Source: Adiantum capillus-veneris | Taxonomy: Eukaryota > Streptophyta > Polypodiopsida > Polypodiales > Pteridaceae | DNA length: 64,000 bases | Direction of reading: 5' to 3' | Assembly (NCBI GenBank): GCA_014529385.2 | Contig: CM043967.1 | Coordinates: 13,390,001 to 13,454,000 of the forward strand | Shown: piece after piece, positions 33,604 through 46,950 of the stretch | Layout: each line of letters opens with the position of its first letter | How positions within the stretch are numbered: position 1 is the first letter of the stretch | Program-made: the position numbers and the translations under genes | The notes under the pieces: generated by a model | What the model saw: only the letters and a program-made list of their open reading frames with translations | Databases searched by the model: none | Told to the model about the DNA's origin: nothing

Positions 33604-35206
33604 TCTCCCCTTCTTGAAAGAGAGTTATCATCCGCGATTACAACATATCTGCAAAACAAATCAAGTTAGCTCAAAAATTTCCAAGGGTCATTCCGAGGGA
33701 TAATCAGTTTGCTCTTTTTATTAAGGAGTTAGCTTCTCCTTTTGGCTCCTTTGATCAAGAAGTTGGCTTCTCCTTTCGGCTTCGTTTGATCAAGGAGTTG
33801 GATTCTCCTTTCGTCCACATTAGAAATCTTGATATTCCGGTGTAGTAAAATTAGCCATCACACCCAGACCACACTGATTTTCCACGAGTGTCTTGATGCA
33901 CTAAAATTGCATACCTAGGCAATCTCATCCAATTAGGAATATTCAGTGGTTGGCACATCACAATGGAACACATATGCATGTAAGAAGACACAACAAACAA
34001 CACCGCTAAGAACTCCCCCAAGACAAACCGTATGCGATAAGAAGCTACTCAACAACTACCTCATTACTCCCCTTGCAAATAACCTAAAAAGGTCCAGGCC
34101 ATGAGCTGAGACGACTGTATAACCAAACGGTCCCCAAAACGCGTCTATGTTGCTTGGAGGTTCAAGCATACAACCAAACTCTCCCTAGGCAACATCTGCT
34201 TGTGTCGTTCGAAGGTTTTCTAGCATACAACAAAATGGTCCCTAGGCATTGGCCTGCATCTTTTCGAGGTTTTGAAACATACAATGAAACGCTCCCCAGG
34301 CATCGGCCTGCATCATTCTGAGGTTCAAAAAATACCAAAATAGTATTTCTCACTTCTCCACCTGAGAGTGTAATCACCAATCAATGAAACCAATATTAAA
34401 ACCAGAGTCAAACAGTTCAAATTCGCACCAAGACAGATTCAAAATAGATACCATCCATTTCAAACAGATTCCAAAAAAAATCACCAAACATGATCAAACA
34501 TAACTCAAACTTAAAAAGCAATCTTGACATCAGTCGAGCTCGAAATGTCTATGACTTTCCAACCTAAAACCTGCACCAAAAATTAGGGTTAGGTTCATTC
34601 CATAAGGTTATAGCCGAGCACAACATGGTCCATCAGCTCTTGGACAAACAATGATTTATTTGGCGATGATGGTAGTCCCAAGATAGCAATTACACTAGAC
34701 CTCCAAGGTCATTAGGTTATGAAGAGACATCTATTGAGAGATGTCAAGAAATTTCAAGTAATAATCTGCTAGGGTTTCCATGGAAAGCATTTTGGAATAC
34801 CCCACTCTACCAGAAGTTGCATTCCAAAGGAAGATGTCAGAAACCATATAACTTCGGGCAAAAATTTTCTTGAAAGCTTGCCAAGTCCTTGAAGTGTGCT
34901 ACTTGGTAGCTATAGACATCAACATTTGCATGGCACTGATTTTGAGAAAAAAAGTGACTCAAAACAAATCTTAGATCCTTCTCTTGCAAATGATCTTTCT
35001 GGCTTATGTCCTGTAAGACATGAGCGGTGAAGACGGGAGCATGCCCTATGCACAATCAAGTAAGGATGGGAGTGGCTAATAAGTCCGAGGTCGGAGCACG
35101 GACCTAAAATTTCCAATGAGCTTTGGAAGTGCGATCTTGCTCTGTCTGCTCTTTGGTGGGACTGGTATGCTTTCAAAAAAGCACACGCCTGATGCTCTGC
35201 TACCAT
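33604..35206 (-). other. Array internal region 5
   Basis: 1,603 bp with three hairpin units (33,722-33,815) and 54-bp repeats (34,150-34,330). The gag-like region is broken. The primer site is changed to GCTCTGCTACCA. Confidence 0.85.
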
Positions 35207-35859
35207 TGTCACAAGACACGCACCACGTGCCAATAGAAAGAAACAAATTAAAGAGACTTTTAGCACTTCAATAACAACTAAACTGAGAGAGAGAGAGAGA
35301 AGACATGCGACAAGGAGTGATGGAATTCCACCCCAGAGAGTATTGACCCCATATCTTTGCATCCGTTTTGGTATTTCTTTTTATTGCATCAACTCAGCAC
35401 AAGCAGGTATTCCAGACTATGCACCTTCTCTAGGAAGCATGCGAGAGAATAAGCCCTTAGCACATATTTAAAAGCCCTTGGCCTATGAAAAGCAGTTTAC
35501 AAGAAAAGCCTTCAAACTCAAAAGCTTCTGGTCCAAATGCAATGCCAAAAACCTACGAGCGTAATTTACGAAAGTCCATACAGCTGCCACATCAGCAGTC
35601 ATCACAAAACACCAAAATCCGTACAGCTTGCCATGTCATCACTATTAGCATGATTTCCCAAAATTGCCACATCATCAGCTACGGTTCCTACTTTATTTTA
35701 ATCCTTTATGTCACTTGGGGCCCCATTGGACGCGGTCCCCATAAGTTGGTAGGACTTCTTCTTCTCTTACTTGTTCTTCTTAGGGTTTAGGCCCCTCGGG
35801 CCGGCATCTATAAGTTGGCTCCATTCTTTAGGGCTTTGACACGTCAATAGTTTGTGACA
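35207..35859 (-). mobile_element. Array LTR 6
   Basis: 653 bp, the same length as LTR 1, with intact termini TGTCACAAG and TTTGTGACA and a short GA run (35,286-35,301). Confidence 0.88.
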
Positions 35860-37474
35860 TCTTCCCTTCTTGAAGAAGAGTAATTGTCCACGATTACAGC
35901 ATATCTGCAAAACAAATCAAGTTAGCCCCAAAATTTCCAAGGTTCATTCGGAGGGACAATCGATTTGCTCTTTTTGTTTAGGAGTTAGCTTCTCCTTTCG
36001 GCTCCTTTGATCAAGGAGTTGGCTTCTCCTTTCGGCTTCTTTTGATCAAGGAGTTGGCTTCTCCCTCCTTTTGTCCAGATTGGAACTCTTGATATTTCGG
36101 CGTAGTAAAATTAGCCATCACACCCAGACCACATTGATCTTCCATGAGCTTCTTGATACACTAAAATTACATACCCAAGCAATCTCATCCAGCTAGGAAT
36201 ATTCAATGGTTGGCACATCACAATGCAACACAAATGCTTACATATGCATGTTACAAGACACAACAAACAGCACCACTAAGAACTCCTCCGAGACAAACGG
36301 TCTGCGGTATGAAGCTACTCAACGACTACCTCGTCACTCCCCCCACAAATAACCTATAAAGGTTCGGGCCATAAGCTTAGAGGAGTGTACAACCAAACAC
36401 TCCCCAGACCGCGGTCTGCGTTACGTGGAGGTTCAAGCATACAATCAAACACTCTCGAGGAATCGGCGTGCATCGTTCGAATGTTTTCTAGCACACATGA
36501 AATTCTCCCTAGGCATCGGCCTACGTTGTTTCGAGGTTTTCAAACATACAACCAAACGCTCCCTAGGCATCGGCTTGCGTCGTTCTTCCGAGGTTCAGAA
36601 AAAAGCAAAAAAATCTTTCTCACTTCTTTACCGAGAGTGCAATTGACAATCAATGAAACCAGTTTTAAAACAAGAGTCAAACAATTCAAAGTGGCACCAA
36701 GATAGGTTGAAAACAGATACCATCCATTTCAAACAGATTCGAAACAAGATCACCAAACAAGATGAACATAACTCAAACTTAAAAAGCAATCTCGACATCA
36801 CTGGAGCTTGAAAAGTTGATTGACTTTCCATCCTAATACCTGCACCAAAAATTAGGGTTAGGTTCATTCCATACAGTTTTAGCTGAGCACATCAGGGTCC
36901 ATCAGCTCTTGGGCAAACAGTGTTTTCTTTGGCGGCGATGGTAGTCCCAAGATAGCAATGGAACTAGACCTCCAAGGTCATTAGCTCATGAAGAGACATC
37001 TATCGAGAGATGTCAAGAAACTTCAAGTTATAATCTGCTAGGGTTTCCATGGCAAGCATTTCAAAATACCCCGCTCTGCCAGAAGTTGCATTCGGAAGAA
37101 AGACGTTAGAAACCATATAACTTCGGGCAAAAATTTTCTTGAAAGCTTGCCAAGTCCTTGGAGTGTGGTGCTTGGTATCTATAGACATCAACATGTGCAT
37201 GGCACCGCTTTTGAGAAAAACAGTGACTCAAAACAAATCTTGGATCCTTCTCTTGCAAGTGATCTTTATGGCTTATGCCCTGTAAGATATGAACGGTGAA
37301 GACGGGAGCGTGCCCGATGCACGATGAAGTAAGGGTGGGAGTGGCTAATAAGTCTAGGTCGGAGCACGAACCTAAAATTTCCAATGAGCTTTGGAAGTGC
37401 GATCTTGCTCTATCCGCTCTTTGGTGGGACCGGTATGCTTTCAGAAAACCACATGCCTAATGCTCTGATACCAC
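35860..37474 (-). other. Array internal region 6
   Basis: 1,615 bp with three hairpin units (35,980-36,065, the last slightly expanded) and 54-bp repeats (36,420-36,600). It keeps a 66-codon piece of the gag-like frame (minus 37,200-37,000) and an intact primer-site sequence. Confidence 0.85.
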
Positions 37475-38278
<804 letters not shown>

Positions 38279-39215
38279 TCTCCCCTTCTTGAAAGAGAGT
38301 AATCGTCCGCGATTACAACATTTCTGCAAAACAACTCAAGTTAGCTCAAAAAGAAGTTCCGAGGGTCATTCCAAGGGACAATCAATTTGCTCTATTGGAT
38401 TAGGAGTTAGCTTCTCCTTTCGGCTCTTTTGATCAAGGAGTTGGCTTCTCCTTTCGTACATATTGGAATTCTTGATATTCCGGCGTAGGAGAATTATCCA
38501 TCACACCCGGATCACACTGATCACTAAAATTACATACTCAGGCAATCTCATCAAATTAGGAATATTCAGTGGTTGTCACATCACAATGCAAGACAAATGC
38601 TTACATATGCATGTTACAAGACACAACAAACAACACCGCAGAGAAATCCCTCGAGACAAACGATCTGCCATATGAAGCTACTCAACGACTACCTCGTCAC
38701 TCCCCTTGCAAATAACTTAAAAGGATCCGGGCCATGAGCTCAGAGGACTGTACAACCAAACACTCCCCAAACCGCAGTCTCCATTGCTTGGAGGTTCAAG
38801 CAAGCTAAGTGGACTGTACAACCAAACACTCCCCAAACAGCAGTCTCCATTGCTTGGAGGTTCAAGCATACAACCAAACGCTCCCAAGGCATCGATCCTG
38901 CGTTATTTGGAGGTTTTCTAACAAACAACAAAGTGCTTCCTAGGCATCGGCCTGCGTCGTTCCGAGGTTTTTAAACATACAACAAAACGCTCCCCACACA
39001 TCGGCCTGCATCATTTGGACGTTCAAACAATACCAAAACAATATTTCTCACTTCTCCACCCAAGAGTGCAATCTCCAATCAATGCAACCAGTATTAAAAC
39101 TAGAGTTAAACAATTCAAATCGGCACCAAGATAGGTTCAAAAGAGATACCATCCATTTTAAACAGATTCCAAACAAGATCACCAAACAAGATCAAACATA
39201 ACTCAAACTTAAAAA
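38279..39215 (-). other. Array internal region 7 (truncated)
   Basis: About 937 bp. Two hairpin units and the 54-bp repeats are present. A local duplication of about 65 bp (38,745-38,870) repeats the GCTTGGAGGTTCAAGCA segment. Similarity to the other units stops at AACTTAAAAA (39,215), where copy B sequence starts, so the gag-like end and primer site are lost. Confidence 0.85.
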
Positions 39216-39298
39216 TAAGCCAACATTTTACAATGTTTTATGTACAAATGAGTTTGTTGTGACATTGCTCTTGTAAAAGAGGACTTCAAAAAAATGTA

Positions 39299-40130
39299 TC
39301 AATCTATGTACTCTTCGTCCTCATCTAGAGATGCATAAATGTGATCGCTTTGACTCGACAACAACCAAAATCAAATTAAATAAATCAATAACTCAAAATG
39401 ATAATTACAATATTTATGAGCTATACTTACCATTTGTAAAGATCCAATTGCAAAATTGAACTGCTCACAAAAGATATGGTTGTTTTCCAATAACCATCGC
39501 CAAGGATTTAACTCCGTGTGTCCCTCAATACTTGACCATGTTTCTAGTAGGACAAGTCAAAGCGGTATTTTCCTAAGTTAAAGATAACAAAAAAGTAACA
39601 TATGTTAAAATATCTCTTATATAGAAGCTTGCATAGTAAAAAATTACTTACATATTTGTCTTTTCAAGGAGTTTTCTTTGCTTGAGCTTCACGTTGTTGT
39701 CTATGGGATGAGCCTATTGCCGCTTCATCACTATGCAATCAGTCATGTTGCTACCACAAAAGCTCCACTCAAGATTTGCGACCTAATTGGTTGTGGCACC
39801 TTGTACACTTGACTGCTTATTTATTGAAAATTTCTTTGTATACCCCTCAACCATTGCATAGAGAAACGCTCATTGGGGCCTGGGGGGGTTCAAAAATTAA
39901 ACATGCAGCTTTTCCTCGAGATACCATGCATGATCAGGATGTTGCTCTTTGAACGTAACAAAACAATTCTCATGCATCAAGAATTTGCAAGTGGCACCAA
40001 AACGGTTTGCCTTGTGCAGTGCCAAAATCAATCTCACCACCATATTTTATCCTATAGTAATGCTTGTGTGTATCTCGCATGGGCGTTTTAGCCCCCCTTC
40101 CACCACCAAAACAGGCACCCCAACAAGAGC
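39299..40130 (-). pseudogene. Unidentified transposon-like gene family, copy B (degenerate)
   Basis: Minus-strand relative of copy A (1,640-2,557). It contains counterparts of each block: ENCFVTFKEQ with HAWYLEEKLH (A: NNYFVNFRDQ with HARYIEDALH), NKQSSVQGATTN (A: NKQSSVRHAATN), SDEAAIGSSHRQQREAQAKK, then WSSIEGH with PWRWLLENN and FAIGSLQM. The last block is followed by a GTAAGT donor (39,430) at the same codon as in A, and the final exon codes for DHIYASLDEDEEYID and a stop. Unlike A it lacks the inverted duplication. It has multiple stops. Function is unknown; the conserved exon-intron layout argues for a former protein-coding mobile element. Confidence 0.6.
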
Positions 40131-40273
40131 CTTACCGCTTCACCTGTCATGGTGCTCGTTACCCTTAGAGACTCACCTACCTGTGCTATTGGTAGATGTT
40201 TGCCACCCGTGAACTATCTATGAGCCTCAGGAAAAGTATAAGTAGAATGCAATGGCATGGCCGATGGGTCAAT

Positions 40274-40545
40274 AAGAAGAAAGTGCTGGAGGAGATTTAT
40301 GTCTGGAATGTCGTCTCCTGGAATGCAGTGATTGTGGAATATGCTCAACAGGGGCAATCTTAGAGAGCTCTGTTTTGTTTTCAGCTGGATACAAAGCTAG
40401 GGTATTTCTCCATATGCAATCACGTATGCTTGCATCTTGCAGGCATGTGGCACTATGCAGCATGCCAATATGAACAACATAATTCACAAAGATATTATTA
40501 GTAAGGGACTCTTGAAACAAAACCTCGTGTGTCAAAAAGTGATGA
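40274..40545 (+). pseudogene. PPR gene fragment
   Basis: The + strand reads KKVLEEIYVWNVVSWNAVIV followed by EYAQQGQS, a stop, and then after a frame change AITYACILQACGT and IHKDIISKGLLKQNLV. These are the S- and P-motif and L-motif landmarks of PLS-type PPR proteins, about 90 residues in total. It lies 16 kb from the minus-strand PPR pseudogene and in the opposite orientation. No longer PPR run surrounds it. Confidence 0.8.
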
Positions 40546-42209
40546 CGTGGCATGACCTAAAGGGGATCGGGTGAAAGATGCAGAATAAGTTATATCAACT
40601 TGCAAAATCAACCCAAGAGGTCAAAAATGAAAGGACACTGATTTTTCATAAGTTGTACCAACTTATGGGGTCTTATCGATGGCGTCGAAGGGACAAAAGG
40701 CTAAAAGAATTGCATGAAGGATCATGATGTGGCACTTGTATAGATACCCATGAATTTCACTGATGACATGATAGTTGTACCGATGCCTGCGTTTTACTCT
40801 GCTAAAGTGGCAAGCCTTATGGATTTCCACATACTAAGCTAGTTGCCCCTATGCTAGCTTTAAATTTACATTGCACCAAGTTGAGTATAAATACAAAAGC
40901 ATTTATTAAGGAATCCAACCTCATGAAAATAATTACAAAGGTAGACAATGTTATTGTTGTCAAACTTCTCTTGCAGGTGTTTGTCTTCCTCATCTAGAGA
41001 TTCATATACACTTGAGTATTTGTGTGTCTATGACACTAGGGAAGATGGTAGTACTTTATGGAGGGCTTTTCTAAGAGCTCCTAGAGAGTACCGATTGGTT
41101 CAAGATTCTACACAAATCCTACTATTCTTAATAGAATCTTTTAACATGGTAGTGAAAGCTTCCTCGGGGACCAAGAATACAGTGCATTACATCTCTACAC
41201 ATGGTTGCTTGCCCATGTCCTCTCAAGTCAAGTTGACTCTGTAAGTAAACACCAGATTTTGTGAGCACAAAGTTATAAAGTACAAAATGATGTCATTCTA
41301 ATAATCTAGTGACAACTATACAAAGAAGAAATTAGAAGGAGAATCTTTGATAACTGTCCATGGATAACATAACTTAGTTGCATTGTGAGACTCAATCACA
41401 TGTACACAAACTTAGATGGAGCAGCAAAGCCATCAACAAAATGGCACACCCCAATGTTATGAGGTGTTAATCCCTAGGCACTGAAAGCCATAAAGAGGTT
41501 GGTTGTCTCCGACATGATAAACTTAAAAATGGAGATGATGTTAAGCTCTAAATGTAAGCTACAAGGGTAGTTTTCTTACCATTCTGTCTTTATGTTGGAG
41601 GTGAACCCTTGTAATGCCCAATCACCATTCACACCTCCTATTGTTGTGGTATGCAAGTCATGTGAGCTCATATTTTTGTCACCTTTGGGAGTAGAGGTTT
41701 CCATGTAGTGTGAGTGAATGAAAGTAGGAGGAAAATCTTGTTTCATGATGTAATGGAGGTGAGAAAAGGGAGAGGAGCTAGCTTGGTGTGAAAATATGTT
41801 GTGGGCAAGGGGAAGAGATGGAGGAGGAGCTTGTTTGGTGCTACAATGGAGGTTGGAGAAAGTTAGCATAGAGGTAGTGTTGGACTATAGGTGGTGCATG
41901 TGGTTGTTGCAGCAATGGAGAGCTTGGAAAATGGTTTTTAGAGAGAGAAAATCACTTTTTAGCTATAGAATAGGTTTAGAAAGACTTTGGTGGGTGAAAA
42001 TTGATGTTTTGATTTTTTGAAAAAAATCATTTCTTTTCACTAGGGAAGAGGCCATCAAGAGGTGTAAGGCTACCTTGTCCCCCTACTTTTTTGAGGGTAT
42101 AGAATATGTCCACCACCCTCTTCCTATTGGTTGGCATCTAATTAACCTTAATCACAAAGGGTCCCTAGAGGGTTCATATTTTTTCTAATGGTAAACGTTT
42201 ATGAAAGAA
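40546..42209. other. Stretch with no identified gene
   Basis: No recognisable protein on either strand. The longest open stretches (98 codons at 40,948 +; 97 codons at 41,576 -) have no familiar motif. A 20-bp segment CTCATCTAGAGATTCATATA near 40,993 resembles the last-exon region of copy B near 39,323, so a third small scrap of that family is possible. Confidence 0.45.
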
Positions 42210-43797
42210 TTCAAAAGCTTACTATCAAATTAGATGATATCAGACGGTGGACCTTACCAAAGATTGCTGAATTTATAAAAAAGCAAAGGAAAAAGAAGAC
42301 AGTGGGAGCCACTGTTGAGAGTGATATTGGATGGTGAGACGATGTTAACATCCTCGAGGAGCATGTCAGTTTCATCTCTTGAAGCTGGAGATTCAAGAGA
42401 TGAAACCAGCTCCCTTCAAAATTGGAATTGCAAATCAAAGAAGAGTCCAAGCTAGTGGATTAGTTGAAAACTTGCAGATCATGGTAAAAACCAGCTTTTT
42501 GAGACTAGATTACAAGGAGACTATAACATGCTATTGGGATGGTTTTGAGTCATAATTGCATAAGACATTCATGATTATGTAGGCTAAATGTTAACAATTC
42601 AGGGACCCAATAGGAGAATCCAAGTAATAACAAATAATACCAAAAGTTGAAAGAAGGAAATGAGGTCAGACGAATTGTATAGGAAATATGGCATGAAGAA
42701 AATCAAATGGATGTTAGTATCTATGAATTTATTTCCTATAGTAGAGATAGACTTGAATGCAATACTTCTTGACATGGAAAGAGCAAAGCCTCAAAGGCAA
42801 CAATACCTAGAGAATTTTACACTATCCAATCCAAGTGAAAAATAAGTGAATCTATATGGTAGGCCGCTAGAAGAGCCAGGTCAAATGGTAGAGGATTTCA
42901 AACCATATGAGAAACATAGACAACCAAGTGCAAACATACCTGGTTGAAATAGTATACAATTAGATTGAGAGGTAGAATATTCAAGAGTGTAAAATCCCTT
43001 CGATGAATATGTAGCACGTATAAGGACTGATAGGAAATCAAAATCTCTGGCAAAAAGAAAATGTGGTGGACTGAATTGGTTGTTTCCATATCATCAAGAA
43101 ATTGAAGAATAGAATCTCCATCCTAAGGGCTTCCTCTCTATAGAAAAGGACATGCCACCGATGATTGAAGAGTGCTAAAAAAACCCCTATTTACGAGTCA
43201 TGGGAAGAAACACGACATGCAATGTGAATAAAATTATTATGCCCCTAACTAATATTTAGATTTGATATAGTTTATTACCTTCGATAAAAAAAAACCAAAT
43301 TTGACTCCATTTAAGTTACAACTTTAAAGTCAATCATATTGGCTTGTTTCTCTTGATAGAGGCATGTACTGTGGTAACCACATGTAAATCTCTAGAAATA
43401 GTTATCTTGTTTAATATGATAAATTCCTATTTTATATGTATATAAGTATCTTATCAAGAGATCTTATACTCCATCCTTTCACTATCACCAAACACCCCTT
43501 CTTTCCCCTTTGAAGTTTATATGACATCCCCTTCTTATGTTTTAGTAAAGAAGGAGAATTATTTGGGATCTACCCCTCACTTATATTCTTATCTAGCATC
43601 CTCATGATAAATCCCTTGGTATTTTGATTCAAAAGAAAATACAAAGATGCTCAAAATCAACAAATAGCTAAAACCGGAGTATAAAGAGAAAGGAAGGCAA
43701 TTGTTCCAAGAATATAAGGATGTATTTGAATGGGAGCATATGAACGTGAATGGAGTAGATCCAGAGGTATGCCAACATTGGATTGTTACCATATACA
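42210..43797 (+). pseudogene. Ty3/gypsy protease and pre-RT remnants
   Basis: Two pieces support this. Near 42,405-42,520 the + strand reads PFKIGIANQRRVQASGLVEN, resembling the middle of a retropepsin. At 43,668-43,797 it reads PEYKEKGRQLFQEYKDVFEW then NVNGVDPEVCQHWI, the conserved linker just before the gypsy RT. Between them there are open but unrecognised stretches (61 codons at 42,660) and many stops. The remnant is cut at 43,797 by a copia LTR. The following RT is not found on the other side of that element. Confidence 0.6.
42369..42406. repeat. 15-bp perfect inverted repeat
   Basis: GTTTCATCTCTTGAA (42,369-42,383) and its exact reverse complement (42,392-42,406) with an 8-bp loop. 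It lies within the gypsy remnant. Confidence 0.9.
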
Positions 43798-43995
43798 TGT
43801 GGTAGTGATGTGTGTGAGCATATTTAGGACTGTCGGGGCAATTTTTCCCTCACTAGGAGGTTTTTTCTCCCGTGCATTGTATATACACCCATCACTCTAG
43901 GGCTATCGTATCTTTTCATTGCACACTAAGTAAAACACTCTTTGTTGTGTGCCTTGATTTTTCTTCATATTATCCCTACAACCCTTATTCCAACA
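43798..43995 (+). mobile_element. 5' LTR of a second copia element (about 198 bp)
   Basis: Runs from about TGTGGTAGTG to TTCCAACA and is followed at once by ATTGGTATCAATGCAAG, a copia primer-binding site resembling initiator-Met tRNA. A TATA box (TATATA, 43,880-43,885) lies in the middle. The left edge is set by the end of the gypsy linker frame and a TG; it could be off by a few bases. No matching 3' LTR was found. Confidence 0.7.
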
Positions 43996-44358
43996 ATTGG
44001 TATCAATGCAAGTTGTGTCCTCTTGGGCTTAGTTGTCAGCATCGCTAGCACATGCTTGCTTACTTTCTCATATTTTAGTGTGCTTTTGTGAGCGTCAGCA
44101 GGTCAACAAATACTTTTGGATAACTCATAGAGCTCGATCTACTCAAATTTTTGATTCAGGCTCATTTTGGCCTCCATTTCCACTACAGGCAGTGCTCCAC
44201 ATGCAATTTTGTCATTTTGTGCAAAATTTCTATCAATGTTGTTTTCTGCATAACAGGTTCATTACAGTATTGTACGCATTGTGTTATATAGCACATGTTG
44301 GTCCCGATTTCTTTCTCCTCTTTTTATATAGTTTTCACATCAAGTGCAGGCATTCGCC

Positions 44359-45755
44359 ATGGCTGACAACAACACATATGTGTTCAAGATGTTTGCTGCT
44401 GTTGAGGATAGAATGAATGGGGACAATTATCCTATGCGGGCTTACATGATGCAACATGTCCTTGTGTCAAAGGGAGTTTGGAATATTGTGTAGGGCATTG
44501 ATGTGCGTCCTGGTTCTAAGGATGTAGGCGGTCTTGAGGAAGTTGCAGGTTTTGGTGGTAGGGTTGTTGCTGCCATAACTGTTTTGCCTATGACTGAGCA
44601 AGCTCGTTGGGATGGAGGAGATGCATAGGCTCATGCATTGATTGTGTTGTCTGTGAAGCATACTATTACTTCTCACATTTTTTCAACAAAATCTGCAAAA
44701 CATGCTTGGATATTCTGGTTGGTCTTTATGCAAGTCACAAAATGAGGCTAAAATTGCACTGCGTAAAGAGCTAGAGTCAAATATTATGCATGAGGAAGAT
44801 GGCATGGACACTTTCCTTGAAATTGTCAAGGATATCAATGAGCAATTTATTTCTACAAGCGAAGTCATTTCTAACAGTTCCCTTGTGCATAGTATTTTTG
44901 ATGCTTTTTTAGATTCTTACCAGACTTTTGCTAGTACTTGGAGACTAATGACCCAAGAAAATCCAAAAGTTGTCAAGTTTGATGCATTATGCACATTGTT
45001 GTTGCAAGTGTCATTTTCCAAAAAAAAAGGGCTAAACAGTGTGCAGTTATAATGCTTTTTCTTGCAGTAATTTGTCTGGTAATTTTGGTGAAAATGGCAA
45101 AAAGAAGATGTGTTGCCATTCTTGTAAAGATAATGATCACTTGATCAAGCACTGTCCTAAGTTGAAGGAAAAAGCGGATAAGAAGAAAGAGGATCGCTCC
45201 ACTACACATGCAGTTATTGTTGAGTCTTTTGTGAAAAGATATTTGTGATGTTGATGTTGATGCTAAATGGGTTTTTAGTGCAGAGTGCACTTATGATCCT
45301 TCTGTCCATGATGCATGTATGTCAATTCCTGCAGATGCTCATGTGTGGTACTTTGATAGTGGTGCTACAACTCATGACTTGTTTACCTCTGTCAAGGATG
45401 TCCCTCATGGGAATTCAGTCACTTGTGCCAACAATGTCTCTTATCATGACAAGGGAGTTAGAAACATTTTACTGATTGCTACGACTGGCAGTTCTTTCCA
45501 CTTGTTAATGCACTTTATGTACCTGGGATCAAGAAGAACCTTTTGTCTGTATCTACACTTGCTAGACTTGGTCTTGTTGTGAAATTTGTGGATGACAAAT
45601 GTACATCTCATGATCTTAGTTTTGGTTGATGAGATTGTTGCATCAGTCATTTTATGTGGTGGACGGTATAAGCTCACTTTGTATGACAAGTGTGGGTAGA
45701 ATTTTGCAAATATAGTTGTGGATTCTAAGGCTATTTTAGATGCAAGACTTTGGTA
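44359..45755 (+). pseudogene. Ty1/copia gag and protease, first block
   Basis: Starts at ATG 44,359 with MADNNTYVFKMFAAVEDRMN, then NYPMRAYMMQHVLVSKGVWN, the UBN2-type gag of plant copia. A CAG-to-TAG change appears to stop the frame at 44,491. After a shift 44,702-45,052 reads KIALRKELESNIMHEEDGMD, SYQTFASTWRLMTQENP and FDALCTLLLQ. A CCHC knuckle (CHSCKDNDHLIKHC) lies near 45,115, and the protease DSGATTHDLFTS near 45,355. About 80-100 bp between gag and the knuckle is deleted compared with the second block. The block ends at DARLW near 45,750. Confidence 0.92.
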
Positions 45756-45764
45756 GATGATTTG

Positions 45765-46950
45765 TGGATTCTTGATGCTTTTCCAGATTCTTACTAGACT
45801 TTCTCTAGTACTATGACCCAAGGAAATCCAAAAGTTGTCAAGTTTGATGCATCATGGACAATGTTGTTGCGAGACTCACTTAAAAAAAAAAAAGGGCTAA
45901 ACAATGTGCAATTGAACAAGACTTTATTGTTGCTCAAAGAAAAGATGGTAACAGCAATGTAGCCACTTCTCATGGTTCTTCTGCAAGTGGTAAATCACAT
46001 GTTCCTAATGCTTCTGCTGGCAGCAATTTGTCAGGGAATTGTGGTGAAAAGGTAAAATAGAAGATGTGTTTCCATTCTTGTAAAGCTAATGTTCACTTGA
46101 TCAAGCAGTGTCCTAAGTTGAAGGGAAAAATGGCTAAGAAGAAAGAGGCTGGTTCCATTACAAACGCAACCATTGTTGAGTCTTTTGTGAAAACATATTG
46201 TGATGTTGATGTTGATTGGGCTTTTAGTGTAGATTGCACTTATGATCCTTCTGTCCATGATGCATGTATGTCAGTTTTGTAGATGATCATGTGTGGTACT
46301 TTGATAGTGGTGCTACAAATCGTGACTTGTTTACCTCTCTCAAGGATGTCTCTCATGGGAATTTAGTCACGTGCCAACAATTCCTCGAGTTTTTTGATTG
46401 CTACGAATGGCAGTTCTTTCACACTTTTTGATGCACTTAATGTACCTGGGATAAAGAATAGCCTTTTGTTTGTATTTGCACTTGCTAGACTTGGTCTTGT
46501 TGTGAGATTTGTGGGACAATTGTACAACTCATGATCTTAGTTTTGGTGATGAGATTGTTGTAACATGCATTTTATGTCATGGGTGGTGGATTCTAGGGCT
46601 ATTTCAAATGCAAGACTTTGGCATGCACGTTTTGGGCATCTGAATTTTTCCAGTTTGCTGTGTTTGCAAAAATCTGATATGGTTGCTTGTTTGCCACCTC
46701 TTGAGCACTTGTTAAACATGTTTGTAAAGGATGTATTTTGGGTAAGATGCAACATTTGAAGATTCCAAAGGATGGTTCAGTTAGGGCTACATGTAGGTTG
46801 CAGCTTGTACATAGTGATGTTTGTGGGCCCATGAAAACTCTATCCTTGGGCAATTACCTATACTTTGCAACTTTCGCTAGAGTATAGGTAATTGCCCAAG
46901 GAGTGTCCACAAGTGGTTTTTGTTTCATGCTCGGCAGCCTGTTTACCTTA
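45765..46950 (+). pseudogene. Ty1/copia gag-protease, second block, with integrase start
   Basis: From about 45,765 the sequence restarts at the gag segment DSY-TFSST and repeats the whole gag-tail, CCHC knuckle (CFHSCKANVHLIKQC, near 46,065) and protease DSGATNRDLFTS (near 46,305). It then goes further than block one: NARLWHARFGHLNFSSLLCL is the gag-pre-integrase domain, and RLQLVHSDVCGPMKT opens the integrase with its first catalytic Asp. After about 46,860 the frame dissolves. Stops and frameshifts are common. Integrase core, RT and 3' LTR are absent. Confidence 0.9.
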
